Shown here: positions 42,993 to 51,057 of the stretch, piece after piece
Numbering within the stretch: the first letter of the stretch is position 1
Layout of the letters: each line of letters begins with the position of its first letter
DNA from: Desertimonas sp963733085
Lineage (GTDB): Bacteria; Actinomycetota; Acidimicrobiia; Acidimicrobiales; Ilumatobacteraceae
Assembly (NCBI GenBank): GCA_963733085.1
Contig: CAVTBY010000012.1
Span: forward strand, 186,001 to 250,000
Direction of reading: 5' to 3'
Length of the DNA stretch: 64,000 nucleotides
Notes under the pieces: generated by a model
The model's database searches: none
What the model was told of the DNA's origin: nothing
The model's input: only the letters and a program-made list of their open reading frames with translations
Position numbers and translations under genes: made by a program

Positions 42993-43307
42993 GTGGGAAC
43001 GGAACGTCGGGAACGTCAGAAGGCCAATCGGCAGCTGCGCCAGGAGGAGGTGGCGAAGCAGGAACGGAAACGCACGATGACTCGGCGGGCCGTCCTCATC
43101 GCTGCCGGCATCGCCGCCGTGCTGCTGATCGCCGTGCTGCTCTCGCTCATCGCCGGCGGCGACGACGGCGATGATGACGACGATGCGCCGGCTTCGACGA
43201 CGCCCGCTGCCGCGGTCGTCGACTCGACCGATCCAGCCGCAGCTGACACGAGCGAGCCGGCCACCACCGAGATCTCCGAGACGACCACACCTCCGTCGAC
43301 GACGTGA
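42993..43307 (+). CDS. Membrane protein resembling a peptidyl-prolyl isomerase N-terminus
   Basis: 104 residues. A basic coiled-coil start (RRERQKANRQLRQEEVAKQERKR), one membrane helix (AVLIAAGIAAVLLIAVLLSLI), then an Asp-rich stretch and a Ser/Thr/Pro/Ala tail. The first 60 residues look like the membrane anchor of actinobacterial cyclophilin-type isomerases, but no catalytic domain follows. GTG start. It may be an orphan anchor or a truncated gene. Confidence 0.55.
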   Translation: MGTERRERQKANRQLRQEEVAKQERKRTMTRRAVLIAAGIAAVLLIAVLLSLIAGGDDGDDDDDAPASTTPAAAVVDSTDPAAADTSEPATTEISETTTPPSTT

Positions 43308-43320
43308 GCGGCTGACGAGC

Positions 43321-43369
43321 ATTCTGGGTGCCATTCCTTGCGGAATTCGCAACGATTGGCACCGAGAAT
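43321..43369. terminator. 49-nt hairpin between convergent genes
   Basis: ATTCTGGGTGCCA and TGGCACCGAGAAT pair with one mismatch. An inner TTGCG/CGCAA stem closes a GAATT loop. It starts 14 nt behind one stop and ends 24 nt before the other. Same design as families A-C, but its sequence is unique in this window. Confidence 0.6.
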
Positions 43370-43392
43370 CTGATGCACGAGAAGGCGCAGTG

Positions 43393-44022
43393 TCAGGAAA
43401 GGTCGCCGGTGGCGTCCGCCTCACCGAGCAGTTCCCACCGATCGCCCTGACGAATCGCCGCCGACCCGGTCGGCAGCACGATCATCGGTGTGGTCGCCAA
43501 CGAGCGGCTGCGGGCAAGGGCCTCGGTGCTCCAGGTCTCGCTCTCGGGGATGATCGCCAGACCCGTCGCCAGCCCGAGTCCGAGCGTGAAGCCGCCGCCG
43601 CGCACATCGAACATCGGGTCGCTGAGTGCCGCCGCCGCCGGACCGACACCGACGACGAGTCCGCCCCGACCGAGCACGCGGCCGAGGGCGGCGAAGACTG
43701 CGGTGTCCTTGAGCACGCTGCGCAGGTGCATCGACGAGTCGCCGGCGAGATACACGGCCGGTGCCGCGTCGACCACGCCGGCCGCCCCCTCGTCGTCGGC
43801 ATCGTGACGTTGCAGCACCATCAGCGCCTCGACCTCGACGCCAAGTCGTTCGGCCCACGACATCGACGTGGCGACGAGCGCACCAGGCTCCTCGAACGCA
43901 TCGGCGGTCGGCAGCACCACGACGCGGTCCGCCGCTGCGTCGGCGAGCAAGCGACGGTCGAGCTCGTCGTTGGCTACGAACGCTCCCCCGCCGCAGAACG
44001 CCAGCACCCCCGAGCCGCTCAT
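43393..44022 (-). CDS. S51/cyanophycinase-like protein, nucleophile missing
   Basis: About 209 residues of the class I glutamine-amidotransferase-like/peptidase S51 group (GVLAFCGGGAF, RVVVLPTADAFEEPGALV, AVYLAGDSSMHLRSVL, DPMFDVRGGGFTLGLGLATGLAIIPE). The nucleophile elbow, normally G-x-S-A-G, reads VGVGPAAAAL, so the catalytic Ser is replaced. ATG at 44022 used; a GTG three codons earlier is possible. Probably inactive as a peptidase. Confidence 0.7.
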   Translation of the reverse strand: MSGSGVLAFCGGGAFVANDELDRRLLADAAADRVVVLPTADAFEEPGALVATSMSWAERLGVEVEALMVLQRHDADDEGAAGVVDAAPAVYLAGDSSMHLRSVLKDTAVFAALGRVLGRGGLVVGVGPAAAALSDPMFDVRGGGFTLGLGLATGLAIIPESETWSTEALARSRSLATTPMIVLPTGSAAIRQGDRWELLGEADATGDLS

Positions 44023-44084
44023 CGACGGCACCGTAGCCGCCCGCAGTTCCCGCGCTCTGCGCTGGTCGGTGTCCGGCTCGACAG

Positions 44085-44100
44085 GTTACCGATCGGTAAC
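44085..44100. promoter_or_regulatory. TetR-type operator-like palindrome
   Basis: GTTACCGATCGGTAAC is a perfect 16-bp inverted repeat ending 12 nt before the hbd start. Palindromes of this form are typical binding sites of TetR-family fatty-acid regulators in actinobacteria. No TetR gene lies nearby. Confidence 0.6.
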
Positions 44101-44112
44101 TAAGCTCGGCCC

Positions 44113-44964
44113 ATGGCCGAAGTCAACACGGTCGGCATCGTCGGATCCGGGGTGATGGGGGCGGGGCTCGCCGAGCTCGTGGCCAGATCGGGGTACCACG
44201 TGATCGCCCGCTCGCGGACACAGGCGGGCGTCGGTGCGGTCGTCGCTGCGGTGACGTCGAGCCTCGATCGCCAGGTCGGCAAGGGCACCCTGGATGTCGC
44301 CGAGCGCAACGGCATCATCGGCCGGATCGTCGCAACGAGCCATCTCGGCGAGCTCACACCGTGCGACCTCGTGATCGAGAGCATCGTCGAGGACCTTCCA
44401 ACCAAGCGCCAGCTGTTCGCCGAGCTCGAAGAGATCGTCAAGCCGTCGGCCATCTTGGTGACGAACACGTCGACGCTCCCCGTCGTCGAGTTGGCGATGG
44501 CGACGCAGCGCCCCGACCAGGTGTGCGGCATCCACTTCTTCAACCCGGCGACGCAGATGCGACTCGTCGAAGTCGTCCGCCCGATCACGGCCAGTGACGA
44601 CACGATCAAGACGGCGATGGCGTTCGCCACGACCTGCGGCAAGGACGCCATCGAAGTCCTCGATCGGGCCGGCTTCGTCGTCAACGCCCTGCTCTTCCCA
44701 TATCTCAACAACGCCGTGCGGATGTACGAACACGGCACGGCATCGGTCGAGGACATCGACACGGCGATGTCTCGGGGATGCAACTTCCCGATGGGCCCGT
44801 TCGCCCTGCTCGATCTCGTCGGCTTGGATACGTCGGTGGCCATCCTCGATGCGCTGTACGCGGAGACGCGCGATCCCAACGTCGCGCCGGCACCGACGCT
44901 GCGCCGCAAAGTCGCCGCCGGCCAGCTCGGACGCAAGTCCGGCGCCGGGTTCTACGTGTATTGA
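44113..44964 (+). CDS. 3-hydroxyacyl(butyryl)-CoA dehydrogenase
   Basis: 283 residues. NAD-binding VGIVGSGVMGAGLAELVARSG, SIVEDLPTKRQLFAELEE, catalytic His in GIHFFNPATQM with TNTSTLPV, and C-terminal MGPFALLDLVGLD are all typical of Hbd/PaaH. It interconverts acetoacetyl-CoA and 3-hydroxybutyryl-CoA. Its TGA overlaps an ATG that could start the next gene. With ecm two genes on, it fits the ethylmalonyl-CoA pathway or polyhydroxybutyrate turnover. Confidence 0.9.
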   Translation: MAEVNTVGIVGSGVMGAGLAELVARSGYHVIARSRTQAGVGAVVAAVTSSLDRQVGKGTLDVAERNGIIGRIVATSHLGELTPCDLVIESIVEDLPTKRQLFAELEEIVKPSAILVTNTSTLPVVELAMATQRPDQVCGIHFFNPATQMRLVEVVRPITASDDTIKTAMAFATTCGKDAIEVLDRAGFVVNALLFPYLNNAVRMYEHGTASVEDIDTAMSRGCNFPMGPFALLDLVGLDTSVAILDALYAETRDPNVAPAPTLRRKVAAGQLGRKSGAGFYVY

Positions 44965-45002
44965 TGCGCAACTCGGTGTCACTCGGGCATGCTGGAACCG
45001 GC

Positions 45003-45677
45003 ATGCAGCAGCCGGAGCGACATCTTCCCGTCGAACCGCCGACCACCCGCTGGGCGCTGCCATCGCCCGGGACCACCGACCGCGACGGGATCGCCGGCGT
45101 CGGTGGTGACCTGGAGCCTGGGACGTTGCTGGAGGCGTACCGCCGCGGCCTGTTCCCGATGCCGTTCGGCCGCCGCCGGCTGGCGTGGTTCTCGCCGGAC
45201 CCGCGTGCGATCATCCCGCTCGACGGCCTCAACGTCTCACGTTCGCTGCGACGCAGCACGCGACGCTACGAGGTCCGCCGGGACACGAGGTTCAGTGACG
45301 TCATATTCCGGTGTGCCGACCCGCGCCGCCCCGGGTCGTGGATCACCCCGGCCTTCGTGCAGGCCTACCGCCGGCTGCACGCCCTCGGCTGGGCCCACTC
45401 GTTCGAGTCGATCGACGAGGATGGCGAGCTCGTCGGAGGTCTCTACGGAGTCCGCATTGGTGGCTTGTTCGCGGGCGAGGCGATGTTCCATCACGCTCGG
45501 GACGGCTCCAAGGTCGCCCTTGTGGGACTCGTCGACTGGTTGACCGCGACAGGCGGGCGGTTGCTCGACGTGCAATGGCTCACACCGCATCTCGCGTCGC
45601 TCGGCGCCGTCACGATCGCCCGCGCCGAGTACCTCGAACGGCTCGCCGACGCAGTCGCCGAGGTGGAGGGTCAGTGA
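45003..45677 (+). CDS. aat: Leucyl/phenylalanyl-tRNA-protein transferase
   Basis: 224 residues; attaches Leu or Phe to N-terminal Arg/Lys of proteins for ClpS/ClpAP degradation. GVGGDLEPGTLLEAYRRGLFPM, WFSPDPRAIIPL, WITPAFVQAYRRLHALGWAHS-type and DVQWLTPHLASLGA are the family blocks. ATG at 45003 gives the usual N-terminus; the ATG at 44964, overlapping the hbd stop, is an alternative. Ends with a 4-nt overlap with ecm. Confidence 0.92.
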   Translation: MQQPERHLPVEPPTTRWALPSPGTTDRDGIAGVGGDLEPGTLLEAYRRGLFPMPFGRRRLAWFSPDPRAIIPLDGLNVSRSLRRSTRRYEVRRDTRFSDVIFRCADPRRPGSWITPAFVQAYRRLHALGWAHSFESIDEDGELVGGLYGVRIGGLFAGEAMFHHARDGSKVALVGLVDWLTATGGRLLDVQWLTPHLASLGAVTIARAEYLERLADAVAEVEGQ

Positions 45678-47659
45678 GCGAGCGAGTCTTCGAGCGAGTG
45701 AATCAGCGCGATCAGCCGTGGATCATGCGCACGTACTCGGGTCACTCGACTGCCGCGGCGTCCAACGAGTTGTACCGCACGAATCTGGCCAAAGGCCAGA
45801 CCGGACTGTCCGTTGCCTTCGACCTCCCGACCCAGACCGGCTACGACCCCGACTCGCCGATGGCGCGCGGCGAGGTCGGGCGGGTCGGCGTGCCGATCAG
45901 CCATCTCGGCGACATGCGCACGTTGCTCGATGGCATCCCGCCTGCGCAGATGAACACCTCGATGACGATCAACGCCACTGCCCCCTGGTTGCTCGCGTTG
46001 TACGTGGCGAACGCCGAGGAACAGGGCGTTGCCCCCGCCGAGCTGCGTGGCACGACGCAGAACGACATCATCAAGGAGTACCTGTCGCGGGGCACCTACA
46101 TCCTCGCGCCCGAGCCGTCTCGCCGGCTGACGGTCGACGTGGTGGCGTGGTGCGCGGCCAACGCGCCGATGTGGAACCCGATCAACGTCTGCTCCTACCA
46201 CCTTCAGGAGGCCGGAGCCACTCCCGTTCAGGAGCTGGCCTACTCGCTGGCTACCGCCGTTGGAGTGCTCGACGCCGTCCGTGACTCCGGACAGGTCCCT
46301 CCCGAGCGATTCGGGGACGTGTTCGCGTCGATCTCGTTCTTCGTCAATGCCGGCATCCGCTTCATCGAGGAAGTCTGCAAGCTGCGCGCGTTCGGCGTGC
46401 TCTGGGAGCGCATCGGCCGCCAGCGCTACGGCGTGACCGACGCCACGGCCTTGCGTTTTCGCTACGGCGTGCAGGTCAACAGCCTCGGGCTCACCGAGGC
46501 GCAACCGGAGAACAACGTGCAGCGGATCGTCCTCGAGATGCTCGCCGTGACCTTGTCCAAGCGGGCGCGAGCCCGGAGCATCCAGCTCCCCGCGTGGAAC
46601 GAGGCGCTCGGCCTGCCGCGCCCATGGGATCAGCAATGGTCGTTGCGGATGCAACAGGTGCTCGCCTACGAGAGCGACATCCTCGAGTACGACGACATCT
46701 TCGACGGGTCCACCGTCGTCGAGGAAAGGACGGCGGCGCTGTGCGACGAGGCGGTGACCGAGCTCGACGAGGTTCTCGACATGGGCGGAACGTTCGAGGC
46801 CGTCGAGACGCTGAAGTCGCGCCTCGTGTCCTCGATGGCCGAGCGCACCCGCCTGATCGAGTCGGGCGCACAGGTCGTCGTCGGCGTCAACCGGTTCACC
46901 GAGACGGAACCTTCCCTGCTCGGTGGCGATGGGGCGATCCTGCGCGTCGACGAGCGGGTCGAGACCCAAGCCATCGCCGATCTGAAGCGGTGGCGGGCCA
47001 GTCGTGATGAGGCGGCCGTCGAGGACGCCCTGCTGGCGCTGCGCCGTGCCGCCGAGAGCGACGAGAACATCATGCCGCCGTCGATCGCCCTCGCCCGAGT
47101 GGGCGGGACCACCGGAGAGTGGGGGCAGGTCATGCGCGACGTGTTCGGTGAGTACCGCGGGCCGACCGGAGTCGCCGCGGCCGCGGCAGCACAGCGGACC
47201 GGGCTGGGGGAGGTCGCCGACTGGGTGCGCTCGTTGCCGGATGGGCCGCCCCGGCTGCTCGTGGCCAAGCCCGGACTCGACGGCCACTCCAACGGCGCCG
47301 AGCAGATCGCCCTGGCAGCACGCGACGCCGGGATCGAAGTGATCTACTCCGGCATTCGCCAGACGATCGAGCAGATCGGCGCCACGGCCCGCGACGAGGA
47401 CGTCGACGTGATCGGACTGTCGATCCTGTCAGGCTCCCATCTCCAGCTCGTGCCAGCGGTCATCGAGAGTCTGTCGGCAGCGGGCGTCAACGCTCCGGTT
47501 GTGGTCGGCGGGATCATTCCCGAAGCTGATCGTGCGCGATTGATCGAGGCCGGCGTCGCCAGGGTGTACACGCCAACGGACTTCGAGATCACGCGGGTGG
47601 TCCGCGAGATCGCCGAGCTCGCCAACACTCATCGGCACAAGCGGCAGGTCGTCGACTGA
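45674..47659 (+). CDS. ecm: Ethylmalonyl-CoA mutase (MeaA-type)
   Basis: 661-residue single-chain B12 mutase. The TIM-barrel domain has MRTYSGHSTAAASNELYR, GLSVAFDLPTQTGYDPDSP and MNTSMTINATAPWLLALY; the C-terminal B12 domain has the DGHSNG axial-His motif, then SILSGSH and GGIIPEAD. The length and Met-Asn-Thr-Ser-Met-Thr core point to Ecm/MeaA over methylmalonyl-CoA mutase. GTG start. After codons 1-4 (MSER) there are eight extra residues (VFERVNQR) before the family-typical DQPW; a related sequence is inserted in xseB. Confidence 0.88.
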   Translation: MSERVFERVNQRDQPWIMRTYSGHSTAAASNELYRTNLAKGQTGLSVAFDLPTQTGYDPDSPMARGEVGRVGVPISHLGDMRTLLDGIPPAQMNTSMTINATAPWLLALYVANAEEQGVAPAELRGTTQNDIIKEYLSRGTYILAPEPSRRLTVDVVAWCAANAPMWNPINVCSYHLQEAGATPVQELAYSLATAVGVLDAVRDSGQVPPERFGDVFASISFFVNAGIRFIEEVCKLRAFGVLWERIGRQRYGVTDATALRFRYGVQVNSLGLTEAQPENNVQRIVLEMLAVTLSKRARARSIQLPAWNEALGLPRPWDQQWSLRMQQVLAYESDILEYDDIFDGSTVVEERTAALCDEAVTELDEVLDMGGTFEAVETLKSRLVSSMAERTRLIESGAQVVVGVNRFTETEPSLLGGDGAILRVDERVETQAIADLKRWRASRDEAAVEDALLALRRAAESDENIMPPSIALARVGGTTGEWGQVMRDVFGEYRGPTGVAAAAAAQRTGLGEVADWVRSLPDGPPRLLVAKPGLDGHSNGAEQIALAARDAGIEVIYSGIRQTIEQIGATARDEDVDVIGLSILSGSHLQLVPAVIESLSAAGVNAPVVVGGIIPEADRARLIEAGVARVYTPTDFEITRVVREIAELANTHRHKRQVVD

Positions 47660-47670
47660 GCACCAGGGCA

Positions 47671-48159
47671 GTGTGCGCCGCCCTGGTGATCTCGCTCACG
47701 GGGTGCGACAGTGACGGCGAAGCGACATCGACGAGCGCTGATTCGGAACCGCCGGGGGCGGTCGTGCCTGTCGGCTTCGACCTCGACGAGGTGACGATCA
47801 CCACGGCGGGCGGCGCCGATCTGCCCGTGCAGGCCTGGATCGCCGACTCGACCGAGGAGCGAGCCCGCGGTCTGATGGAAGTTACCGACCTCGGTGGCGC
47901 CGACGGGATGCTGTTCGTCTTCGACGACGCTGCCGTGCGCCGGTTCTACATGTGGCAGACACCGATGCCGTTGGAGATCGCCTTCTTCGCGGCCGACGGC
48001 ACGTTCGTCGACAGCGCGGCAATGGAGCCGTGCCTGGAACCGTCGGCAGGCGAGTGCGCGCGATACGCGCCGGACGAGCCGTTCCAGTTCGCCCTGGAGG
48101 TACCCGCCGGCGTGCTCGACGACCTTGGCATCGGCCCCGGTTCGCGACTCGACCGGTGA
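47671..48159 (+). CDS. DUF192 lipoprotein
   Basis: 162 residues from GTG. The lipobox SLTGC puts the lipidated Cys at residue 12, and the DUF192 domain follows: VQAWIADSTEERARGLMEVTDLGGADGMLFVF, RRFYMWQTPMPLEIAFFAADG. The signal peptide is short. An in-frame CTG at 47656 (LSTRAV...) overlaps the ecm stop in the way GTGA/ATGA starts do elsewhere here, and would give a normal-length signal. Function of DUF192 is unclear. Confidence 0.82.
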   Translation: MCAALVISLTGCDSDGEATSTSADSEPPGAVVPVGFDLDEVTITTAGGADLPVQAWIADSTEERARGLMEVTDLGGADGMLFVFDDAAVRRFYMWQTPMPLEIAFFAADGTFVDSAAMEPCLEPSAGECARYAPDEPFQFALEVPAGVLDDLGIGPGSRLDR

Positions 48160-48167
48160 CGCGGCAA

Positions 48168-48215
48168 ACCGATGGGTGTTTTCATGACGATTCGGTCCTG
48201 AAAACACCCATCGGT
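48168..48215. repeat. 48-nt intergenic hairpin, family B copy 4
   Basis: Arms ACCGATGGGTGTTTTCA and TGAAAACACCCATCGGT, loop GATTCG; one inner T-C mismatch. Lies 8 nt behind the DUF192 stop and 17 nt from the stop of the convergent surface protein. Confidence 0.85.
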
Positions 48216-48232
48216 CGTGATTACCGCTGCGG

Positions 48233-49927
48233 TCAGCCCTTCGTTGTCGAGCGGCGCGTTGCCATCAGCGCACCGCCACCCGCCAACATCAGGACCGCTG
48301 CAATGCCCGCCAGAAGGCCGGTCGAGCTACCCGTCTGTGGGAGCTGGCCCTGCGGCGTCGCCGGGACCGGCGTCGTCGCCGGGTTGGCGCACGCCGTCGT
48401 CGCCGCTGGGTAGCTCACGGTGGCCGTTGCTGTCGGGTTGACTTCAATGACCACCGTGAGACCGTCACGGAGATAGGCGTCGGAGGGGTCGACGACCCAA
48501 TCGTCACCGTCGAACATCCAGCCCGGCCAGTCAGTCGCGTTGCCGGCCGCGTCGACCGACGCACCCGGGTAGACGAACCGGACGGTCGCTCCGGCCTGGA
48601 AGGTTGCCGTAGCAGTCTCGACAACGTTGCCGTTGATGTCGCGGAACGTCACCGTCGCCGGACGACCGTTGAACTGTGACTGACCACCGAACGTGACCTC
48701 GATGTACGGGGCGTCCTTGACACACACCGGACCGATCGCCGAGATGTCCAAGACTTCGGGGGTCGTCACCGGCGGCTGCGTCGTCACCGGCGGCTGCGTC
48801 GTCACCGGCGGCTGCGTCGTCACCGGCGGCTGCGTCGTCACCGGCGGCTGCGTCGTCACCGGCGGCTCGTAGGTGCAGTCGTTCTCGCCGGAGGACGAGA
48901 GCTCTGCGGTCACTCCGTCCTCCCAAACGACCGGGAAGGACACAGCGTCAGCAACGACGTTGAACACGTGGCTCCCGCCGGCCGCGATGGCCACACCGTC
49001 GACCGTGGCGGACTGGTTGGCATTGTTGCTCACCTGCCAGGAGCCGTAGTCGGGCCCAGCGCTCGTGCAGACCACCGAAAGGGCATAGGTCGGGCACGGA
49101 TGCTGCTCCGCCGGTTTGAGATCACGCGTCTCGTACGTGACGACCGGCCCAGCGGCCACCTCGGTCCACAAATTTGTCTGCTCGTTGTAGGTGTACGAGT
49201 AGGTCGTGGTGGTGACCTTGACCTGAATTGTGGTGGCACCGCAGACCGGCTGCCCCACGTCCTCGCGCTCGACCTTCGGATCCTTGCTCGGCGGGTTGCA
49301 CCGCACCATCTCCTGCTCCGTCAGCGGGCGGGTCTGCGTCTCCTCGACCTTGGCCGAGGTCTCCACCCACGTGCTACCGCCGGAGTTCACCCACGTGTAG
49401 TCCGTCCGGGTCCGAGACTGCGTCACCTCAGTGTCGCCGCACTCCCATTCGCCGTCCGTCCACTCGGTGTACGTAGGCTGGCGATCGTCCGGTTTGCACG
49501 ACCCAATCTCGTTGGCCGTGAGCGGACGGGTCTGCTGCTCGACCGTCTTGGTGCTGCTTTCGACCCACGCGCCGTTCGCGTAGGCGTAGGTGTAGTCCAT
49601 CCGGGTACGAGTCTGCGTCACCTCAGTGTCGCCGCACTCCCAACCAGAGTCGGTCCACTCTGTGTGGGCCGGTGGCTTGCTGGGCAAGCACGCCTGCTGC
49701 TCCGCGGGCGTCAGCGGGCGAGTGATGGTCTCCACGACCGCGGCGCCGACCTGGACCTTGTCCCACGTCCACGTCTGTGTGTTGAAGACTGCCTTGAAGT
49801 TGGTGGTCGTCCGAGTGCCGCTCACGGTGTTGGCGCCAACGGCGCACTCACCGAACTGTTCCACGACTTCCGGCGGAAAGCTCGGCTTGTCGGGCTTCGG
49901 GCGCTCGCAATCCGCGTACTGGAGCAA
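48233..49927 (-). CDS. LPXTG-anchored repeat surface protein (main frame)
   Basis: The C-terminus is a classic sortase signal: LPQTG, hydrophobic helix (LLAGIAAVLMLAGGGAL), then RRSTTKG. Upstream are a beta-rich domain, a PPVTTQ tandem repeat (about residues 355-390) and at least three ~60-residue repeats of the form EW-x-W-x-CGDTEV-x-Q-x-RTR-x-DYTY...WVE...QTRPLT. Only a TTG start is available at 49927, because the upstream part of the gene is in other frames; the real protein starts near 50660. No sortase gene is in the window. Confidence 0.75.
   Translation of the reverse strand: MLQYADCERPKPDKPSFPPEVVEQFGECAVGANTVSGTRTTTNFKAVFNTQTWTWDKVQVGAAVVETITRPLTPAEQQACLPSKPPAHTEWTDSGWECGDTEVTQTRTRMDYTYAYANGAWVESSTKTVEQQTRPLTANEIGSCKPDDRQPTYTEWTDGEWECGDTEVTQSRTRTDYTWVNSGGSTWVETSAKVEETQTRPLTEQEMVRCNPPSKDPKVEREDVGQPVCGATTIQVKVTTTTYSYTYNEQTNLWTEVAAGPVVTYETRDLKPAEQHPCPTYALSVVCTSAGPDYGSWQVSNNANQSATVDGVAIAAGGSHVFNVVADAVSFPVVWEDGVTAELSSSGENDCTYEPPVTTQPPVTTQPPVTTQPPVTTQPPVTTQPPVTTPEVLDISAIGPVCVKDAPYIEVTFGGQSQFNGRPATVTFRDINGNVVETATATFQAGATVRFVYPGASVDAAGNATDWPGWMFDGDDWVVDPSDAYLRDGLTVVIEVNPTATATVSYPAATTACANPATTPVPATPQGQLPQTGSSTGLLAGIAAVLMLAGGGALMATRRSTTKG
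48762..48868 (-). repeat. 18-bp minisatellite coding PPVTTQ
   Basis: Five identical copies of the 18-bp unit GTCGTCACCGGCGGCTGC (plus strand) and one partial copy, with no base differences. Encodes an extended Pro/Thr stalk in the LPXTG protein. Perfect identity suggests recent slippage, so copy number may vary between strains. Confidence 0.9.
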
Positions 49928-50660
49928 CGACGTGTCGCCATTGGCGGGGATGCTGTGTGTTTGGCCGTGCTTGACGTATGAGAACGCCTCGTAGATGTCC
50001 TCACCGTGGGCGATGTGCCCAGAGCTGTAGAAGGCGCTGACGCTGACGGTGATCTTGGTGTACGGGTTGCTCTCGCTGCCCGTGGCGTGGCACAGCGTGA
50101 CCTTCTTGGTCTCGTCGTTGTCGCAAGGGATCTCCTGCCCATACGGGCCGGTGCGCTGGTCGACTGACTTCCAGTTGTCACCATCGGGTGGCGAGGCCAG
50201 CCAGTCGGTCGTGCTACCATCACAGCGTCTGCCCTGTCGGTCTCACCAGTCTGGACGTAGCGGTAGTCACGGTCGAACTGTGGCTGGGTGGTTGTGGTTC
50301 CCGGTCCGTGGTGACCTGACTCCGGAAGCTCGTCGTCGGCTGATCCACTGAGTCGGGCCGTCCGGCCAGACCATCCAGTCCAAGGCGGTCCAACTGCCGA
50401 CCACGCATGCCACTCTTGGTTCCCGACTCCGTTCCCTGGTCTCACTTGACGTACTTGTACTCAGTCTTGAACTGCTCGTACTTGTACTGAGTGACCTGCG
50501 CGTAGCACTTGCCACCGTTGTTGGTCTCGGGGTGCTCGACCGAGGGTGAGACGCTCGGCGTGCCCGCCGACGCAACCCCAGGTGTGATGACCGCTCCGAG
50601 CCCGATCGCAGTCAGAATTGCGGCCGCGCCGAGGCGCAGCCGGTTACCCGCCAGTTTCAT
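49928..50660 (-). pseudogene. N-terminal part of LPXTG protein, three frameshifts
   Basis: From the ATG at 50660 a signal peptide (LRLGAAAILTAIGLGAVITPGVASA) and KCYAQVTQYKYEQFKTEYKYVK are read, then a TGA. Sense then continues in other frames: GSWTALDWMVWPDGPTQWIS (shift near 50450), TTTQPQFDRDYRYVQTGET (shift near 50350), and GSTTDWLASPPDGDNW through CHATGSESNPYTKITVS to the main frame (shift near 50230). Three indels in ~220 nt of repetitive sequence suggest consensus error or decay. Confidence 0.65.
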
Positions 50661-50730
50661 GAATTCCGCCTTTGTGATGCCCGCGCCGGACTCGAGATCG
50701 AGCCCAATTACCGCCGCAACGAGCCCGCGC

Positions 50731-50758
50731 AATCTACCGACATTGCGAACGCTCGCAA
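50731..50758 (-). promoter_or_regulatory. Candidate promoter of LPXTG gene
   Basis: On the minus strand TTGCGA and TAGATT are 16 nt apart, about 70 nt upstream of the ATG at 50660. The -35 overlaps a small palindrome (TGCGAGCGTTCGCA). Sequence match only. Confidence 0.35.
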
Positions 50759-50805
50759 CCGGAGATCGAGAAATACTTCACGAATTACGGACGGGCAGCA
50801 GTGTC

Positions 50806-50831
50806 GGGCCCGGGGGTCGACCCCCGGGCCC
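50806..50831. terminator. Perfect 26-bp GC palindrome
   Basis: Half-site GGGCCCGGGGGTC is followed directly by its exact complement. Lies 227 nt past the stop of the oxygenase-like gene and 146 nt upstream of the LPXTG start. It could end transcription from either side. Apart from this and the candidate promoter, the ~400-nt gap 50661-51057 shows no gene. Confidence 0.55.
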
Positions 50832-51057
50832 GCTCGCGCGTCGTTCCGTGCGGCGGTCGCCCAGACCGACGCCCGATCACACTGGCTCCCCGCGACGGGA
50901 CTCGCACCGCGACGCCGCCACGCGGTTGATCAATCCATCGCCGTGTCGCCTCGGTGCTCCGTATCGACTCCGCCGAGTCGAATGCCGCCAAGCGAGGAGC
51001 GGCGCCAAGCTAGCGGTGCAAACGCGAAATGAACCGCCTGCCGGCTCAGATCGAGAA

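Noticed and set aside
48762..48868. Candidate CRISPR array
   Set aside because: Units are contiguous with no spacers and encode PPVTTQ in frame.
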